IMG/VR virus record: IMGVR_UViG_3300002460_000087
Coordinates: 1-38,756 of that record
Length of the DNA: 38,756 nt
Reading direction: 5' to 3' (one strand)
Source: a virus
Shown: in pieces, positions 16,078 through 24,684 of the stretch
How the letters are laid out: the number at the start of each line of letters is the position of its first letter
How positions within the stretch are numbered: position 1 is the first letter of the stretch
Notes under the pieces: model-generated
Databases searched by the model: none
Told to the model about the DNA's origin: nothing
What the model saw: only the letters and a program-made list of their open reading frames with translations
Position numbers and translations under genes: made by a program

Positions 16078-16929
16078 TTACAGCATTTGGGCTCCGCCCC
16101 ACCAATCGAGCTTGACGTTCAACGCCGTATCGCCGGCATGGTCCTTGGCGCCAATGATGGGAGCCAGGAACACGTCGTCCGGGAAAGTCGCCGCATCGAT
16201 CTCCGCCGTCGTCAGCCGGGCCGGCGTGATCGTACCACCGGGCAAGGCGTTGTTGACGTAGAACTCAACCGTCTTGGGATGGGCACGATAGCGGAACCCA
16301 ACCTTGACGTAGGTATCGGCCACCATCGTCGCCAAGGCGTTCAGCTTCGTCTTGGTCGCTCCATCCTGGTACGTTTGACCGTCCGCCTTGTATGCCGCAT
16401 CAACCGCGGCACCCTCGGCAACCAGCTTGACGAACCCCAGGAAGTTCCGATCGGCCAGGGCATTGCCGTCCGTGAACAGCAGGTCGGTTGTGGCCATATC
16501 CACTTCACCGAGCCCAACGCCCCAATTGAACTTCGCGGCCGTGATGGCGCTGACCGCCAGCCGGGCCTCGAACACGAGATCTTTGTCGGCCAGCTTGAAC
16601 GGCGCGCCGAGTCCGCGGCCCCATTGCAGGACCGCCTCGTCGTTGTCCGCGTTGCCGTCCAACGCCAATTGCACCAATCCCTTTTCGGTGGCCGTGTCGG
16701 CAATCTGCTCGACCGTGCAGCCAGCACCTTCAAGGATCTTGTACGGACCCTCCAAGGTCGATGCCTGGAACGAATGAAAGTGGTCGAAGAACCCAAAGGC
16801 GGGATTCCCGCTCGGCGTCTGCCAGGTAGTTCCCAGCGGACTCATTGCGGACGGAGGGGCAAAACCTTTCCAGAGTCGCCCGGAAAGAAGCCTGGAATCG
16901 AAATCGTCGAAGGTCAGTAACATGATCAT
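16078..16929 (-). CDS. Concanavalin-like (LamG-type) capsid-associated protein candidate
   Basis: 283 residues; ATG at 16929 preceded by AAGGA, with a second possible ATG two codons in. The sequence alternates strands and glycine turns (LALDGNADNDEAVLQW, DLVFEARLAVSAIT, KFNWGVGLGEVD, VKVGFRYRAHPKTVEFYVNN). That pattern is typical of jelly-roll/lectin-like domains found in phage decoration proteins. It directly follows the probable major capsid gene and precedes a strong hairpin. No enzyme motif. Carbohydrate binding or capsid cementing are both possible. Confidence 0.58.
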   Translation of the reverse strand: MIMLLTFDDFDSRLLSGRLWKGFAPPSAMSPLGTTWQTPSGNPAFGFFDHFHSFQASTLEGPYKILEGAGCTVEQIADTATEKGLVQLALDGNADNDEAVLQWGRGLGAPFKLADKDLVFEARLAVSAITAAKFNWGVGLGEVDMATTDLLFTDGNALADRNFLGFVKLVAEGAAVDAAYKADGQTYQDGATKTKLNALATMVADTYVKVGFRYRAHPKTVEFYVNNALPGGTITPARLTTAEIDAATFPDDVFLAPIIGAKDHAGDTALNVKLDWWGGAQML

Positions 16930-17038
16930 CGTTCCTTGTGATAGCGGGAATTCTCAGCTAAGGGTGAGTGATGTCCCTGAATTGGAAAATGGCGGGCGAC
17001 TGTTTACGTCGCGCCCGCCAACGACGGTACGGAAGAAA

Positions 17039-18145
17039 CTACGTGGTTTCCGTGACGGTCTCCGTGCAGTAACCCCGGAAGTTTGCCCGGCGGTTGTAAC
17101 AGACGACCTGCAACGAATCGTCCATGCAGCGGACCCGAACATTGCTCATCTCGGGATGCTGGTAGGGCTTTCGCTTGCGCTGGCTGCGCCCGGATGCGTA
17201 GTAGCAGTCGAACGTGTTCCAGTCGACACCCAGAACAATCCCGTCCGTGCGAACATTCGCGCTGGCGGAGTTTGTCCAGGCCGGCACCCACGTCATCGGC
17301 ACACCCCGAATGAAGACCGAACCGCTGTGTGCGGCCAAGTCGTCGCGGATGTTGTCGTTGCCCAACTGCAACAAGCGGCGAGCTTGCGCAATTCGGCTGT
17401 GCGTGGTCAGCAGTTCCCAACGGTGGTTGCCTTCCGGTTTGATGTCCGACCGTTGAACCGGCGGCTTGAACGTGCAAAGGTCCATCGAGTTGATGACCTT
17501 CTCCACGAAGTCGTCTCGATCGACCACCGTGTATGGGAACGTCCGGTTGCGCCACTGGTCATACGTGGCGCAGGAAATTCCACCAACACCGTTGCTGCCC
17601 CAGCCCAACGGTTCGAATCCGTCGAAGCCTTCTTCGGAGTTATTCTCCGTGGTGCTGTCATCCGTTGCGGTAATCCACCACAACAGCGACACGGGCGGGA
17701 ACGGCGATTGTGTCGGGCTCGCCGGTCCAGGACCAAACATGAGATCTTCCATGCCTTCGAAGAAGTCTTGCATGAGTCCCTGCTCTTGCAGGTTCATGTA
17801 ATCGACGATCTGGTCGGCACCCTTCTTGAAAATCTCTTCGTCGATGTCGTAGTGGTAGTTGGTGGTCGTAAGACCCCACTTCATCGACCCTTCGTCGATC
17901 ACGTTCACTCGATCGGACGAATCCCGGTGATAAAGTCCAACAACCTGGAAGTTGGAGTTGTTACGAACCTTCAGCTTCCACTTGCATTGTGACGTCGACA
18001 TTTCCTTTTTCATCGCCTTGTCGAACAGACGCGATGCGAAGTAATACTCTTGGAGCGGCGAAGAGATGTCTTGCCACTTCCCCATTGGGTACTTTTGTAG
18101 ATACGACGCTACAAAATCATCAAGTTGTTCAATCCCGAGTGCCAT
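17039..18145 (-). CDS. Probable major capsid protein
   Basis: 368 residues, ATG with GGGAG at seven bases. Identified mainly by context (portal, small gene, scaffold, then this gene) and by size, which is right for an HK97-fold shell protein. The C-terminal segment GVDWNTFDCYYASGRSQRKR followed by basic and strand-like residues, and the helical N-terminus with FDKAMKKEM, are consistent with coat proteins. MGKWQDISSPLQEYY near residue 21 also appears as an N-arm-like element. No catalytic residues or TM segment. I cannot confirm the HK97 fold from sequence alone. Confidence 0.7.
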   Translation of the reverse strand: MALGIEQLDDFVASYLQKYPMGKWQDISSPLQEYYFASRLFDKAMKKEMSTSQCKWKLKVRNNSNFQVVGLYHRDSSDRVNVIDEGSMKWGLTTTNYHYDIDEEIFKKGADQIVDYMNLQEQGLMQDFFEGMEDLMFGPGPASPTQSPFPPVSLLWWITATDDSTTENNSEEGFDGFEPLGWGSNGVGGISCATYDQWRNRTFPYTVVDRDDFVEKVINSMDLCTFKPPVQRSDIKPEGNHRWELLTTHSRIAQARRLLQLGNDNIRDDLAAHSGSVFIRGVPMTWVPAWTNSASANVRTDGIVLGVDWNTFDCYYASGRSQRKRKPYQHPEMSNVRVRCMDDSLQVVCYNRRANFRGYCTETVTETT

Positions 18146-18173
18146 GCGGCTACTCCCTTATGTGTAATGAACC

Positions 18174-19172
18174 CTATGCCTTTTCCAACTCTTCGTAGAG
18201 CCGTCGCATTTCATCCCGGACAGTTTCTGGCGGATCGGTCGGACGGGTCGTCCCGCCGCCCTGCCTGCCGTTGGACTGTTTCGAGATCTTGCGGGTTCTG
18301 GATTTCAGTTTGTGTTTGTCAAACTCTTCGGCGAACACCATCGGCGCTACGCGAGCCACCAAGGCGTCGAGTGCCGAGTCGCGACCCGTCAGCTTCTTCA
18401 AGCCGATCTGTTGGGCCTTGACTTGGACCAGCAAATCTTCCCGGCGCTGCAGCTCGTCGACGCTTTCGCTGCCGGTCTTGCCGAACAGCTTGGGCATGTC
18501 GAGAGCATCGACGGCGGAGTCAAACCGCTGTTCTTCCGCTCTGGCATCGGATGCGACAAATCGCGACTCCAAGGCTTCCAAGCGGGATTCGTAGTGATCG
18601 CGCATGCGCTCGAGTTCACCGACCAAGCGATCGTCGAACTCATCCGTGCTCAGCGCGACTTCATAGCGGCCATCGGAAGGTTTTTCAGAAGCCTTCGCTT
18701 CCTTCTTGCCTTCCGGCTTTGCGAACCGACCTTGCTCATCGCGAGCCTTGCCGGATTCGTCGGGCTTGCCGGGCTCGCTTTCGGCCAATGCCTTGCGGCC
18801 GACCTCGAGCGCGTTGCGGTCGAACAATCGCAACGCCCGTTCAACTTCCTCGCGGCTGGCGAAGTCGGCGAGTAATTTCTCGTCGATGCCATACGCGGCA
18901 ACTTCAGTCTTCAGCTCGTCGTCCAGCCACTCACGGCCTTCCGGCTTGCCGGCATCATCGCCTTTGTCGGCGGGCTTCTCGCTGCCGGATTTCTCGTCGG
19001 CAGACGTGTCTCCTAACACTTGATCGGTTTCGGCGGCGAGTTTGCCGCTGTCGGTGGTTGACGATGCCGCGGTGTCGTCACCAGCGCGGTCGGCTTCCAC
19101 GTCCGCGACGACCTTGTCGACGTAGGAAGTGATTTCATCGTGAGTCGCGTTGTCGGCCAATTCTGTTGGCAT
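18174..19172 (-). CDS. Capsid scaffolding protein
   Basis: 332 residues from the ATG at 19172, with GGAG seven bases upstream; the TTG two codons before it is unlikely. It is highly charged, rich in Asp, Glu, Lys, Ala and Ser, with a disordered first half (residues 30-90 and 145-185) and long helices later (DRLVGELERMRDHYESRLEA, FDSAVDALDMPK). The basic C-terminus carries KSRTRKISKQSNGRQGG and then a short helix ending LYEELEKA, like scaffolds that bind coat through a C-terminal helix. Its place between portal and capsid genes is the classical one. No separate prohead protease is seen. Confidence 0.75.
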   Translation of the reverse strand: MPTELADNATHDEITSYVDKVVADVEADRAGDDTAASSTTDSGKLAAETDQVLGDTSADEKSGSEKPADKGDDAGKPEGREWLDDELKTEVAAYGIDEKLLADFASREEVERALRLFDRNALEVGRKALAESEPGKPDESGKARDEQGRFAKPEGKKEAKASEKPSDGRYEVALSTDEFDDRLVGELERMRDHYESRLEALESRFVASDARAEEQRFDSAVDALDMPKLFGKTGSESVDELQRREDLLVQVKAQQIGLKKLTGRDSALDALVARVAPMVFAEEFDKHKLKSRTRKISKQSNGRQGGGTTRPTDPPETVRDEMRRLYEELEKA

Positions 19173-19174
19173 CG

Positions 19175-19498
19175 TCAATCTCCGTATCCGCCGTCTGCGT
19201 CATGCAACGGAATGGGACGCATTAGCCCCACTTCCTTGCGTCCACGACGGCTTGTGATTACCAGTTGTCCGTTGTCTTTGACCTGCACTCCCTGAATGCC
19301 GTGCCGCTTAATGGCTTCTCGCATTTCAGGAACTTGACTTTTCATGCAACCGAGTCCGTCAGAAATCAGCGGGTCGTGTTCGGTGTAAGTATTGGCCGTC
19401 ATCGGCGGCCCGTCCAACCAGTTATCTTTACCGCCCGCCTGGAATTCCTGCAAGCTAACTTCCTTGCCGTCCAACTTGTAGGTGACTTTGTTACTCAA
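19175..19498 (-). CDS. Small hypothetical protein between portal and scaffold
   Basis: 107 residues from TTG at 19498. The TTG forms a TTGA overlap with the portal stop and has a strong GGGGAGG ribosome site eight bases upstream, which favours this start over longer ones. Two bases separate its stop from the scaffold ATG. Contains VTYKLDGKEVSLQEFQAGG and a C-terminal basic strand region (VKDNGQLVITSRRGRKEVG). Position suggests a head-assembly function, but no family is recognised. Confidence 0.7.
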   Translation of the reverse strand: MSNKVTYKLDGKEVSLQEFQAGGKDNWLDGPPMTANTYTEHDPLISDGLGCMKSQVPEMREAIKRHGIQGVQVKDNGQLVITSRRGRKEVGLMRPIPLHDADGGYGD

Positions 19499-21276
19499 GC
19501 TGGTCGCCTCCCCATCGCAGCCTTCTGACTGCCGTTCTGTTGTGGCTTGCCGCCCAACAGCGACTGGATCATGGCCGCCGACCGGGCCTCTTGCGTGCCG
19601 CCGGTGGGAATGTTTCGCCGAACGGTCTCGCGCGACGTGACCGGCGATTGCCGGACGGTGTTTTGATCGCCGCCCAGCATGTCCGCGGGCGAGGCGAAGG
19701 TGATGAACCGCTTGAACTCGGGACGATTTTTCAGGCGGGCAATCTCGTCGACGATCGCTTCCGCGTCGAGCGTCGCGCCCGATGCCTGGAACATCGGCCA
19801 CAGCGGGGCAATCTGCTGCAACACCTGGAAAAGCTCTTGGAGCTTTTGTTCAGGAGTCTTGAACACCATCGAGTACGGCTCGACCTTGAAGTCATAGTCC
19901 TCGAAGCTGCCGACCCGATGATCCGGCGTCCAGTTGGAGCGGACGTGGATACCAGAATTGCCAACCGGCATCGAAGATTGCAATTCAAGGTTTTGATCCT
20001 CCCACATCAACCGCCCCAGGTCCAAAATGCAATCCGACGCAAACGACACGACCGCCATCCGCATGTCGGCTTCGGAGCGGGACACCGCGCCGTGGATCAA
20101 CTGTTCTTGGCCAACAGTGGCCGCCTGCGCGCCCAAGCCGCCCATCGCCAGCAGGTTCCCGGCAAACCGATCGTATTCGTCCTGGATGAACGTGGCCAGC
20201 GCCATGTCCCGCTGATCGACGCCGCCGAATTCCACCTGATTGATTGACTTGGGATCATTCAACCGGACCCATGAATTCCGTTCAGCAGTGCGAAGTTTCT
20301 CGGCATCATCGGCGGCGCTGGGTGGATACACGTTGATCACCCGATGGGCATCCGAATCCTTCTCCATTCGACGATGCAAGCGGTTCTGAAGATCGTGCAT
20401 CCCCTTCAGGTTCACGGCCGGCGAGGCCGGAATCACGTTGTCCGGTACGTTGCCCAGGGACAGGAACTTGTAGGGGCCGGCTTGGCTGCCCGTCCAGTCG
20501 CGTTCGATCAACGGCGGCAAGTCCTGATCGACGGCCATCGTGGCGACCGTGTTGTTTTCCGCGATCCACAAGTCTTGCAACCAAACCATGTCCTTCAGGT
20601 CGTCATCTTCGGCGTCCCCTGAGCCGATCTCGCGGGCCGCGCCGGTAGTTTCCTGTTGCGTGCGTTTGGTCGATGTGAGTTGATCCTTGACCTTCTTGTC
20701 GTAGCCCGGCTCGTCCATGACCTTTTCGTAATCGGCGCGATACCGATGCCCGCAGTACCGCATCTTCGTCAGTTCCTTGGCCGACATATCGAGAATCAGG
20801 TCGTCGAGCGAAACCCGATTCAGCCACGGCTCGCCCGGATCAAGCCAGACGTCCTCTTCGGATTCCAGGAGCCCGTGGAACCGGGTGTCGGTGTCTCGCA
20901 TCATCACGACGCCGCAACCGATGCAAAAGAATGCGTCCAAGACGATCGCCCGGAACGTGGCATCGAGGGCCATGTCGCCGATGAGCTTGTTCAGGTTGAC
21001 CTCGAACCGCATGGCGAAGGGCCAGTTCTCGACCAGCGGCGTCGAGACCATGACCTGGGGATTGTTCGCGGCCAGGGCGATCGTGTAGATGCGAGCCGTC
21101 TGGTTCATCAGGTTGACGAGCGTCTTGTTGCGAGCCCCGCCGTCGCTGTACCAAGACCCGGTGTAGTCGCGGATCAGTTCCTTACGGATGCGGCGAAACG
21201 GTTCGAGCGACTCTCTAGAAGTCTTGACGGCTTTCAGCAGCCGGCCGCGTTTCTCTTTGTCGTGCAGGTCGATCAT
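19495..21276 (-). CDS. Phage portal protein
   Basis: 593 residues, the usual size of podovirus-like portals. Features: an N-terminal basic helical segment (LEPFRRIRKELIRDYTGSWY), the clip/stem zone with VVMMRDTDTRFHGLLESEED (residues 123-142), YKFLSLGNVPDNVIPASPA near residue 272, and helical SADDAEKLRTAERN-type crown segments. The C-terminus is Gln/Ala rich. It lies directly downstream of the terminase gene and upstream of the scaffold, as expected. The portal is the dodecameric ring at one capsid vertex through which DNA passes. No strong ribosome site is visible before the ATG. Confidence 0.85.
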   Translation of the reverse strand: MIDLHDKEKRGRLLKAVKTSRESLEPFRRIRKELIRDYTGSWYSDGGARNKTLVNLMNQTARIYTIALAANNPQVMVSTPLVENWPFAMRFEVNLNKLIGDMALDATFRAIVLDAFFCIGCGVVMMRDTDTRFHGLLESEEDVWLDPGEPWLNRVSLDDLILDMSAKELTKMRYCGHRYRADYEKVMDEPGYDKKVKDQLTSTKRTQQETTGAAREIGSGDAEDDDLKDMVWLQDLWIAENNTVATMAVDQDLPPLIERDWTGSQAGPYKFLSLGNVPDNVIPASPAVNLKGMHDLQNRLHRRMEKDSDAHRVINVYPPSAADDAEKLRTAERNSWVRLNDPKSINQVEFGGVDQRDMALATFIQDEYDRFAGNLLAMGGLGAQAATVGQEQLIHGAVSRSEADMRMAVVSFASDCILDLGRLMWEDQNLELQSSMPVGNSGIHVRSNWTPDHRVGSFEDYDFKVEPYSMVFKTPEQKLQELFQVLQQIAPLWPMFQASGATLDAEAIVDEIARLKNRPEFKRFITFASPADMLGGDQNTVRQSPVTSRETVRRNIPTGGTQEARSAAMIQSLLGGKPQQNGSQKAAMGRRPA

Positions 21277-21295
21277 CTACAGCCTGTAAACGAAA

Positions 21296-21324
21296 AGGGG
21301 GCGGCGGTATTGCGCCAGCCCCCT
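21296..21324 (-). terminator. Stem-loop before portal gene
   Basis: Minus-strand hairpin: outer arms 21296-21302 and 21318-21324 (7 bp, AGGGGGC/GCCCCCT), inner arms 21303-21306 and 21313-21316 (4 bp), with one bulged A at 21317 (plus strand). On the minus strand it is followed by TTTT at 21296-21293, then the portal ATG about 17 bases on. It could be a partial terminator or an RNA-processing signal reducing read-through from the terminase transcript. No proof of function. Confidence 0.5.
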
Positions 21325-21386
21325 AAGGCTGCGATGTTAGGGCATCTCGGCGGGGATCAACCGCCTATGCCTTGTCGAGCCGACGC

Positions 21387-21647
21387 CTACGCGCCAGCCC
21401 CCTTGGGTTTCGGTACTTTCGGATCGTGATTTTCGACGGCGGATGTTTCCGACGCTTTCGTTCCGTGATCTCGCAATCTCTCCATAGCTTTTGCGTGATC
21501 AGGATGCAATTCAATCGCCGCCAGTGTTCCCTTGACGTGTGCCAAGTTCAACGCCGCTTGCGTGAACTTCAACGCCTCGTCAGGTTTGCAGTTTGTACGG
21601 ACCATTGCCAGTAAGTTTCCAATCGCCACGTCAATCTTGTCTTTCAT
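21387..21647 (-). CDS. Small hypothetical protein between terminase and portal
   Basis: 86 residues, ATG at 21647. It has a helical centre (VAIGNLLAMVRTNCKPDEAL, then FTQAALNLAHVKGTL) and a charged, disordered C-terminus (VENHDPKVPKPKGAGA). It has none of the DNA-binding features I would expect of a small terminase subunit. It precedes the portal gene by about 110 bases that contain the hairpin at 21296-21324. Function unknown. Confidence 0.6.
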   Translation of the reverse strand: MKDKIDVAIGNLLAMVRTNCKPDEALKFTQAALNLAHVKGTLAAIELHPDHAKAMERLRDHGTKASETSAVENHDPKVPKPKGAGA

Positions 21648-21664
21648 CGGGTTCTAGCTCCGAA

Positions 21665-23593
21665 TTAGAAGTTTACCACGTCCAGTAATCCGAACTCAGG
21701 TCCGCCTGAATCCACTCGCAGCCGCTCCTGTTGCTCTCGCCACAGGAAGCTGCCGTACTCAGGATTCTCGCCAGTTGACTTGTCGCTGTCAACGTGATCG
21801 CGATTGGTGCCCTCCGAGTAGATCAGCCACGACACGCCACTGGCAATGCAACGGTCGGCGTGTGCTTTCTCCTTCGAACCACGGTTTTTGGTGGGCATGT
21901 GGATCAATTTGCCCTTGTCCCACTCGTACTCGCCGCACTCGACAATCATCTCTTCCGACCTGGGAACATACCGCCCGGTTTCCATGCCCAGGGCTAATTG
22001 CTCGAACAGATCCGCCTTGTCGGAATCCTTGCCGTTCCACCAGCCTGCCTTGCGGGTTTTCCGCTTTGAACCGATTTCCGGAACGTCCCGATAGTACACG
22101 TTGCCGTAGTACAGGACTTCCAAAATCTCCTTGGCAAACGGCCCGATCATGCCGCTGTCTTCCCAGCCAAGAAAAGCATTCCGCAGCCACATGCACAGCC
22201 CCACGACGACGCGCCCAAACTTGCTAGCGGGCATTCCCTTGACCGTGTACTCGAGTACCTGCTCGCCGGTCCGATCGTCGATGCCAGAAGCGCAGGAATT
22301 CGACGAGTACGCGCCGTCCGAACCCATGGCCACGTCGCAGCCGACCGTGAACGGTCCCAGCGGCGGCATGTTGTCGATGCCCGGCTTGAACCACAACTTC
22401 AGCTTGCCGCCTTGACGGGGAATCAGCCCCTTGAGCTTCAGCGTCTCGGAGTCAAACACCGGGTCTCCCTGCCACACGGGCGGCTTGCACTTGTCGTGCT
22501 TCATCCGGTCGAGCAGCTCGGTCTCGAACGCCTTGCCCACGGCTCCGCGCGGGTCGCGGTCCAACTGGCTGGCGATCAGCCGCGGAGTCGACGTCGGTCG
22601 CAGACATCGCATGTCGTACCAAGGGCTTCTGACGATACCTTCGAACTTGAACCCCTTACGCTCAAGTCGAACACGCAAGTCCGGACTCTTGGCATGGTAG
22701 GCATCGACCGCCGCCTGATCTTCCGGCCTTGTCGCAACCGGCTTGCCGTCGCGAACCACGTACGAGTATTTGCCGTGGATCGGGTTGTCTTTCCAGTCGA
22801 GGACCAAATGCACGCCGTTGCGGGCGCTATCTGGGTTCTCGCACGCCTCGTGAAACACTCCGCTATCGGCGTATCGAGCACTCACCAGCCGCAGACAGTT
22901 GGTTACGTCGTGCAGCGACTCCATGACATCCACGTCCTTGCCGCCGGCGATGAAGTCCTTGGCACCGAACTCGTCGCATGTGAACACTGTGGCCCGGCCG
23001 CCGGCCGCCACGTCCTGCCCCGCGGCATAGCCCGCCAGCAAGGCTCCGTTGGCCGGATTCGTGAACGTGTGCTGCGATAGATTGCGATGCTTGCTCATCT
23101 CGAAGCCTTCCGGAACCATCCAGAAGGGAAGTTTCTCGATCGCCCAAGCGACCTTCCATAATACCGTGTTCGAATCGGTCTTCGAGTCGACAAGATCTTC
23201 GTTGCGGGTCACGTAACCTGCCGAGAACATCCGATCCCGCAGCCAGCGGCGAAGGTCGATCCACAGATAACCAAACGTCCCGCCCTGGGCTCGAGCCTTG
23301 TCGAGCAGAACGTCGATCGGCTTTTCTTCCCGCTCGGCGTCGTCAACCGCCTGATCCATCTTCAGGAAAACTGCCTCCTGATGTGGCCACGGGATGAATG
23401 GCCTGAGTTTGACTTTGGCTCGCGGCTCGTATGACCACATGCAGAACGCCATAAAAAAAAGTAAGTCATCCATGCACGCCTGCCACAACGCCTCGCGGAA
23501 CCGAACGTCTTTCAACGCCCGTTCGCGGCAGGCGATTCGCCAACGCAGATTCGCCTCGGGATCTTTTGGGTAGTTGACGTAGAAGGGAGTCAT
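21665..23593 (-). CDS. Terminase large subunit (packaging ATPase and nuclease)
   Basis: 642 residues. LLDKARAQGGTF (about 96-107) fits the atypical Walker A of large terminases, and ATVFTCDEFGA (201-211) is the Walker B with D207-E208. The C-terminal nuclease domain starts with FTVGCDVAMGSDG (415-427), whose Asp would bind metal. Large terminase pumps DNA through the portal and cuts the concatemer. The ATG lies only five bases beyond the T-tract of a strong terminator and has no visible Shine-Dalgarno sequence, which is unusual. Downstream are a small gene and the portal. Confidence 0.9.
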   Translation of the reverse strand: MTPFYVNYPKDPEANLRWRIACRERALKDVRFREALWQACMDDLLFFMAFCMWSYEPRAKVKLRPFIPWPHQEAVFLKMDQAVDDAEREEKPIDVLLDKARAQGGTFGYLWIDLRRWLRDRMFSAGYVTRNEDLVDSKTDSNTVLWKVAWAIEKLPFWMVPEGFEMSKHRNLSQHTFTNPANGALLAGYAAGQDVAAGGRATVFTCDEFGAKDFIAGGKDVDVMESLHDVTNCLRLVSARYADSGVFHEACENPDSARNGVHLVLDWKDNPIHGKYSYVVRDGKPVATRPEDQAAVDAYHAKSPDLRVRLERKGFKFEGIVRSPWYDMRCLRPTSTPRLIASQLDRDPRGAVGKAFETELLDRMKHDKCKPPVWQGDPVFDSETLKLKGLIPRQGGKLKLWFKPGIDNMPPLGPFTVGCDVAMGSDGAYSSNSCASGIDDRTGEQVLEYTVKGMPASKFGRVVVGLCMWLRNAFLGWEDSGMIGPFAKEILEVLYYGNVYYRDVPEIGSKRKTRKAGWWNGKDSDKADLFEQLALGMETGRYVPRSEEMIVECGEYEWDKGKLIHMPTKNRGSKEKAHADRCIASGVSWLIYSEGTNRDHVDSDKSTGENPEYGSFLWREQQERLRVDSGGPEFGLLDVVNF

Positions 23594-23601
23594 TGCATAA
23601 A

Positions 23602-23627
23602 AAACGCCCGACCGAAGCCGAGCGTTT
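23602..23627 (-). terminator. UUCG-tetraloop rho-independent terminator
   Basis: On the minus strand an 11-bp stem (AAACGC + five inner pairs, two of them G-U) closes a TTCG tetraloop, followed by TTTTTT at 23604-23599. It lies about 37 bases past the stop of the small secreted-peptide gene and ends just before the terminase ATG. The stem sequence is also present as a 20-base copy at the 3' end of that peptide gene. This is the clearest intrinsic terminator in the window. Confidence 0.85.
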
Positions 23628-23689
23628 CTTCAAGTCCGAGAGGATCGGAAGTAGTTTCAGCGAGTTAACACGCCCGACCGAAGCCGAGC
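23604..23689. repeat. 20-base direct repeat pair (23604-23623 and 23670-23689)
   Basis: Both copies are identical over 20 bases and include the TTCG-loop inner stem. The right copy is coding sequence for the last residues of the Gly-rich peptide (GLGFGRAC-stop), the left is the terminator. The terminator may have arisen by duplication of the gene's 3' end, or the reverse. Confidence 0.75.
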
Positions 23690-23865
23690 CCGCGACCGAG
23701 CCCGCGGCCAAGGCCGCGCAAGCCGCGACCGATTGCACGCAGCGGACGACACGCCACGTCGTCTTGCTGGTTGACGCCGGGCGGATCGATGGCAACCGAA
23801 TCGGCCAACGGAGTCATCGCGAACAAGGCACACACACACACGACGGCGATTAGGAGATTCTTCAC
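23665..23865 (-). CDS. Small secreted Gly/Arg/Leu-rich peptide
   Basis: 66 residues from the GTG at 23865, chosen because AGAAGGAAGG lies about eight bases upstream; an earlier in-frame GTG at 23874 would place the site too close. A hydrophobic stretch LLIAVVCVCALFAM near the N-terminus followed by SVA makes a plausible signal peptide. The mature part would be about 40 residues with GRGLRGLGRGLGRGLGFGR, strongly cationic and Gly-rich, ending in Cys. The pattern recalls membrane-active peptides, but repeats of this kind could also be structural linkers. Function is unknown; it precedes the strong UUCG terminator. Confidence 0.5.
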   Translation of the reverse strand: MKNLLIAVVCVCALFAMTPLADSVAIDPPGVNQQDDVACRPLRAIGRGLRGLGRGLGRGLGFGRAC

Positions 23866-23959
23866 TTGGATCACCTTCCTTCTGGGTTAGAAAAACGATT
23901 CACGTTCACGTTACCGACGAATTGTTGCCGATCGGCCGGCAGAACGCAAGATTGACCCG

Positions 23960-24670
23960 TCAGATGAACATCGAAAAGATCAACGGCGCAATGGCAATGA
24001 GCTTCTGAAACCGCGTCAGATTTGGGTTGCCGATGATCTCCAGGATCTTGAACACGACGGTAATGTCAAACGCGGACTCTTCGAGGTTCGCTGACTGCGA
24101 AAGAGCGGCGGCGACATCATCGACCAGCTTGGCGTAGTCTTCCAGCTTGCCGCCCTCTTGTGCAATCTTCGTCCATTCGGACGTCAGGGCATCCTTGAAC
24201 GGGGACCATTCCGATTCGCTGCCGCCGATCGATAGAAACAGATTCAGCGAATCCTGAACACCCTTCTTAAGATTTTCCGGCGTGGTATACAGTGCGTTCG
24301 GCGGACGGGACTTGATGGCGATGCCTCGAAAAAGCGGTGCGAGATTTTTTGTCATCTCGGGATCGTCGATCTGATCGACAACTTTCTTAATCGCCGCGAC
24401 TCGATTCACGGTCACGGGCGGAGTTGTTCCAGGATCGGTTGGCGCGTCACCAACTTCGATCACGCTCACGCGACTGGCTTCGACTTGTCCCGATGGCAAG
24501 ATCGTCAGCAGGTAGGTTCCCGGCGCAAAGTCAGTGATGTTGAGCAACGTCTTCTCTTTCGCGAATTGCGGAGCACTATCGCCCGCTTCAAGTTGCCATT
24601 CTTCGCACTCGCCGTTGACCGTTGCGAGTAACAATGCGATGCACGCCAGTAGTAGCATTCGAGGTTTCAT
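23960..24670 (-). CDS. Exported hypothetical protein
   Basis: 236 residues from the ATG at 24670 (MKPRMLLLACIALLLATVNG), which gives a clean signal peptide with likely cleavage after VNG. A following segment resembles a beta-sandwich (LTILPSGQVEASRVSVIEVG), then a PTDPGTTPPVTV linker and an all-helical C-terminal part ending in hydrophobic FQKLIAIAPLIFSMFI, which may be a membrane anchor or amphipathic helix. It lies 14 bases downstream of the metalloprotease gene, so the two are likely co-transcribed. No family recognised; an envelope-acting partner of the protease is inferred. Confidence 0.65.
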   Translation of the reverse strand: MKPRMLLLACIALLLATVNGECEEWQLEAGDSAPQFAKEKTLLNITDFAPGTYLLTILPSGQVEASRVSVIEVGDAPTDPGTTPPVTVNRVAAIKKVVDQIDDPEMTKNLAPLFRGIAIKSRPPNALYTTPENLKKGVQDSLNLFLSIGGSESEWSPFKDALTSEWTKIAQEGGKLEDYAKLVDDVAAALSQSANLEESAFDITVVFKILEIIGNPNLTRFQKLIAIAPLIFSMFI

Positions 24671-24684
24671 AGGACTCGGCTTTC

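Noticed and set aside
21387-21647. Small terminase subunit
   Set aside because: Position between large terminase and portal is unusual and there is no DNA-binding motif; left as hypothetical.
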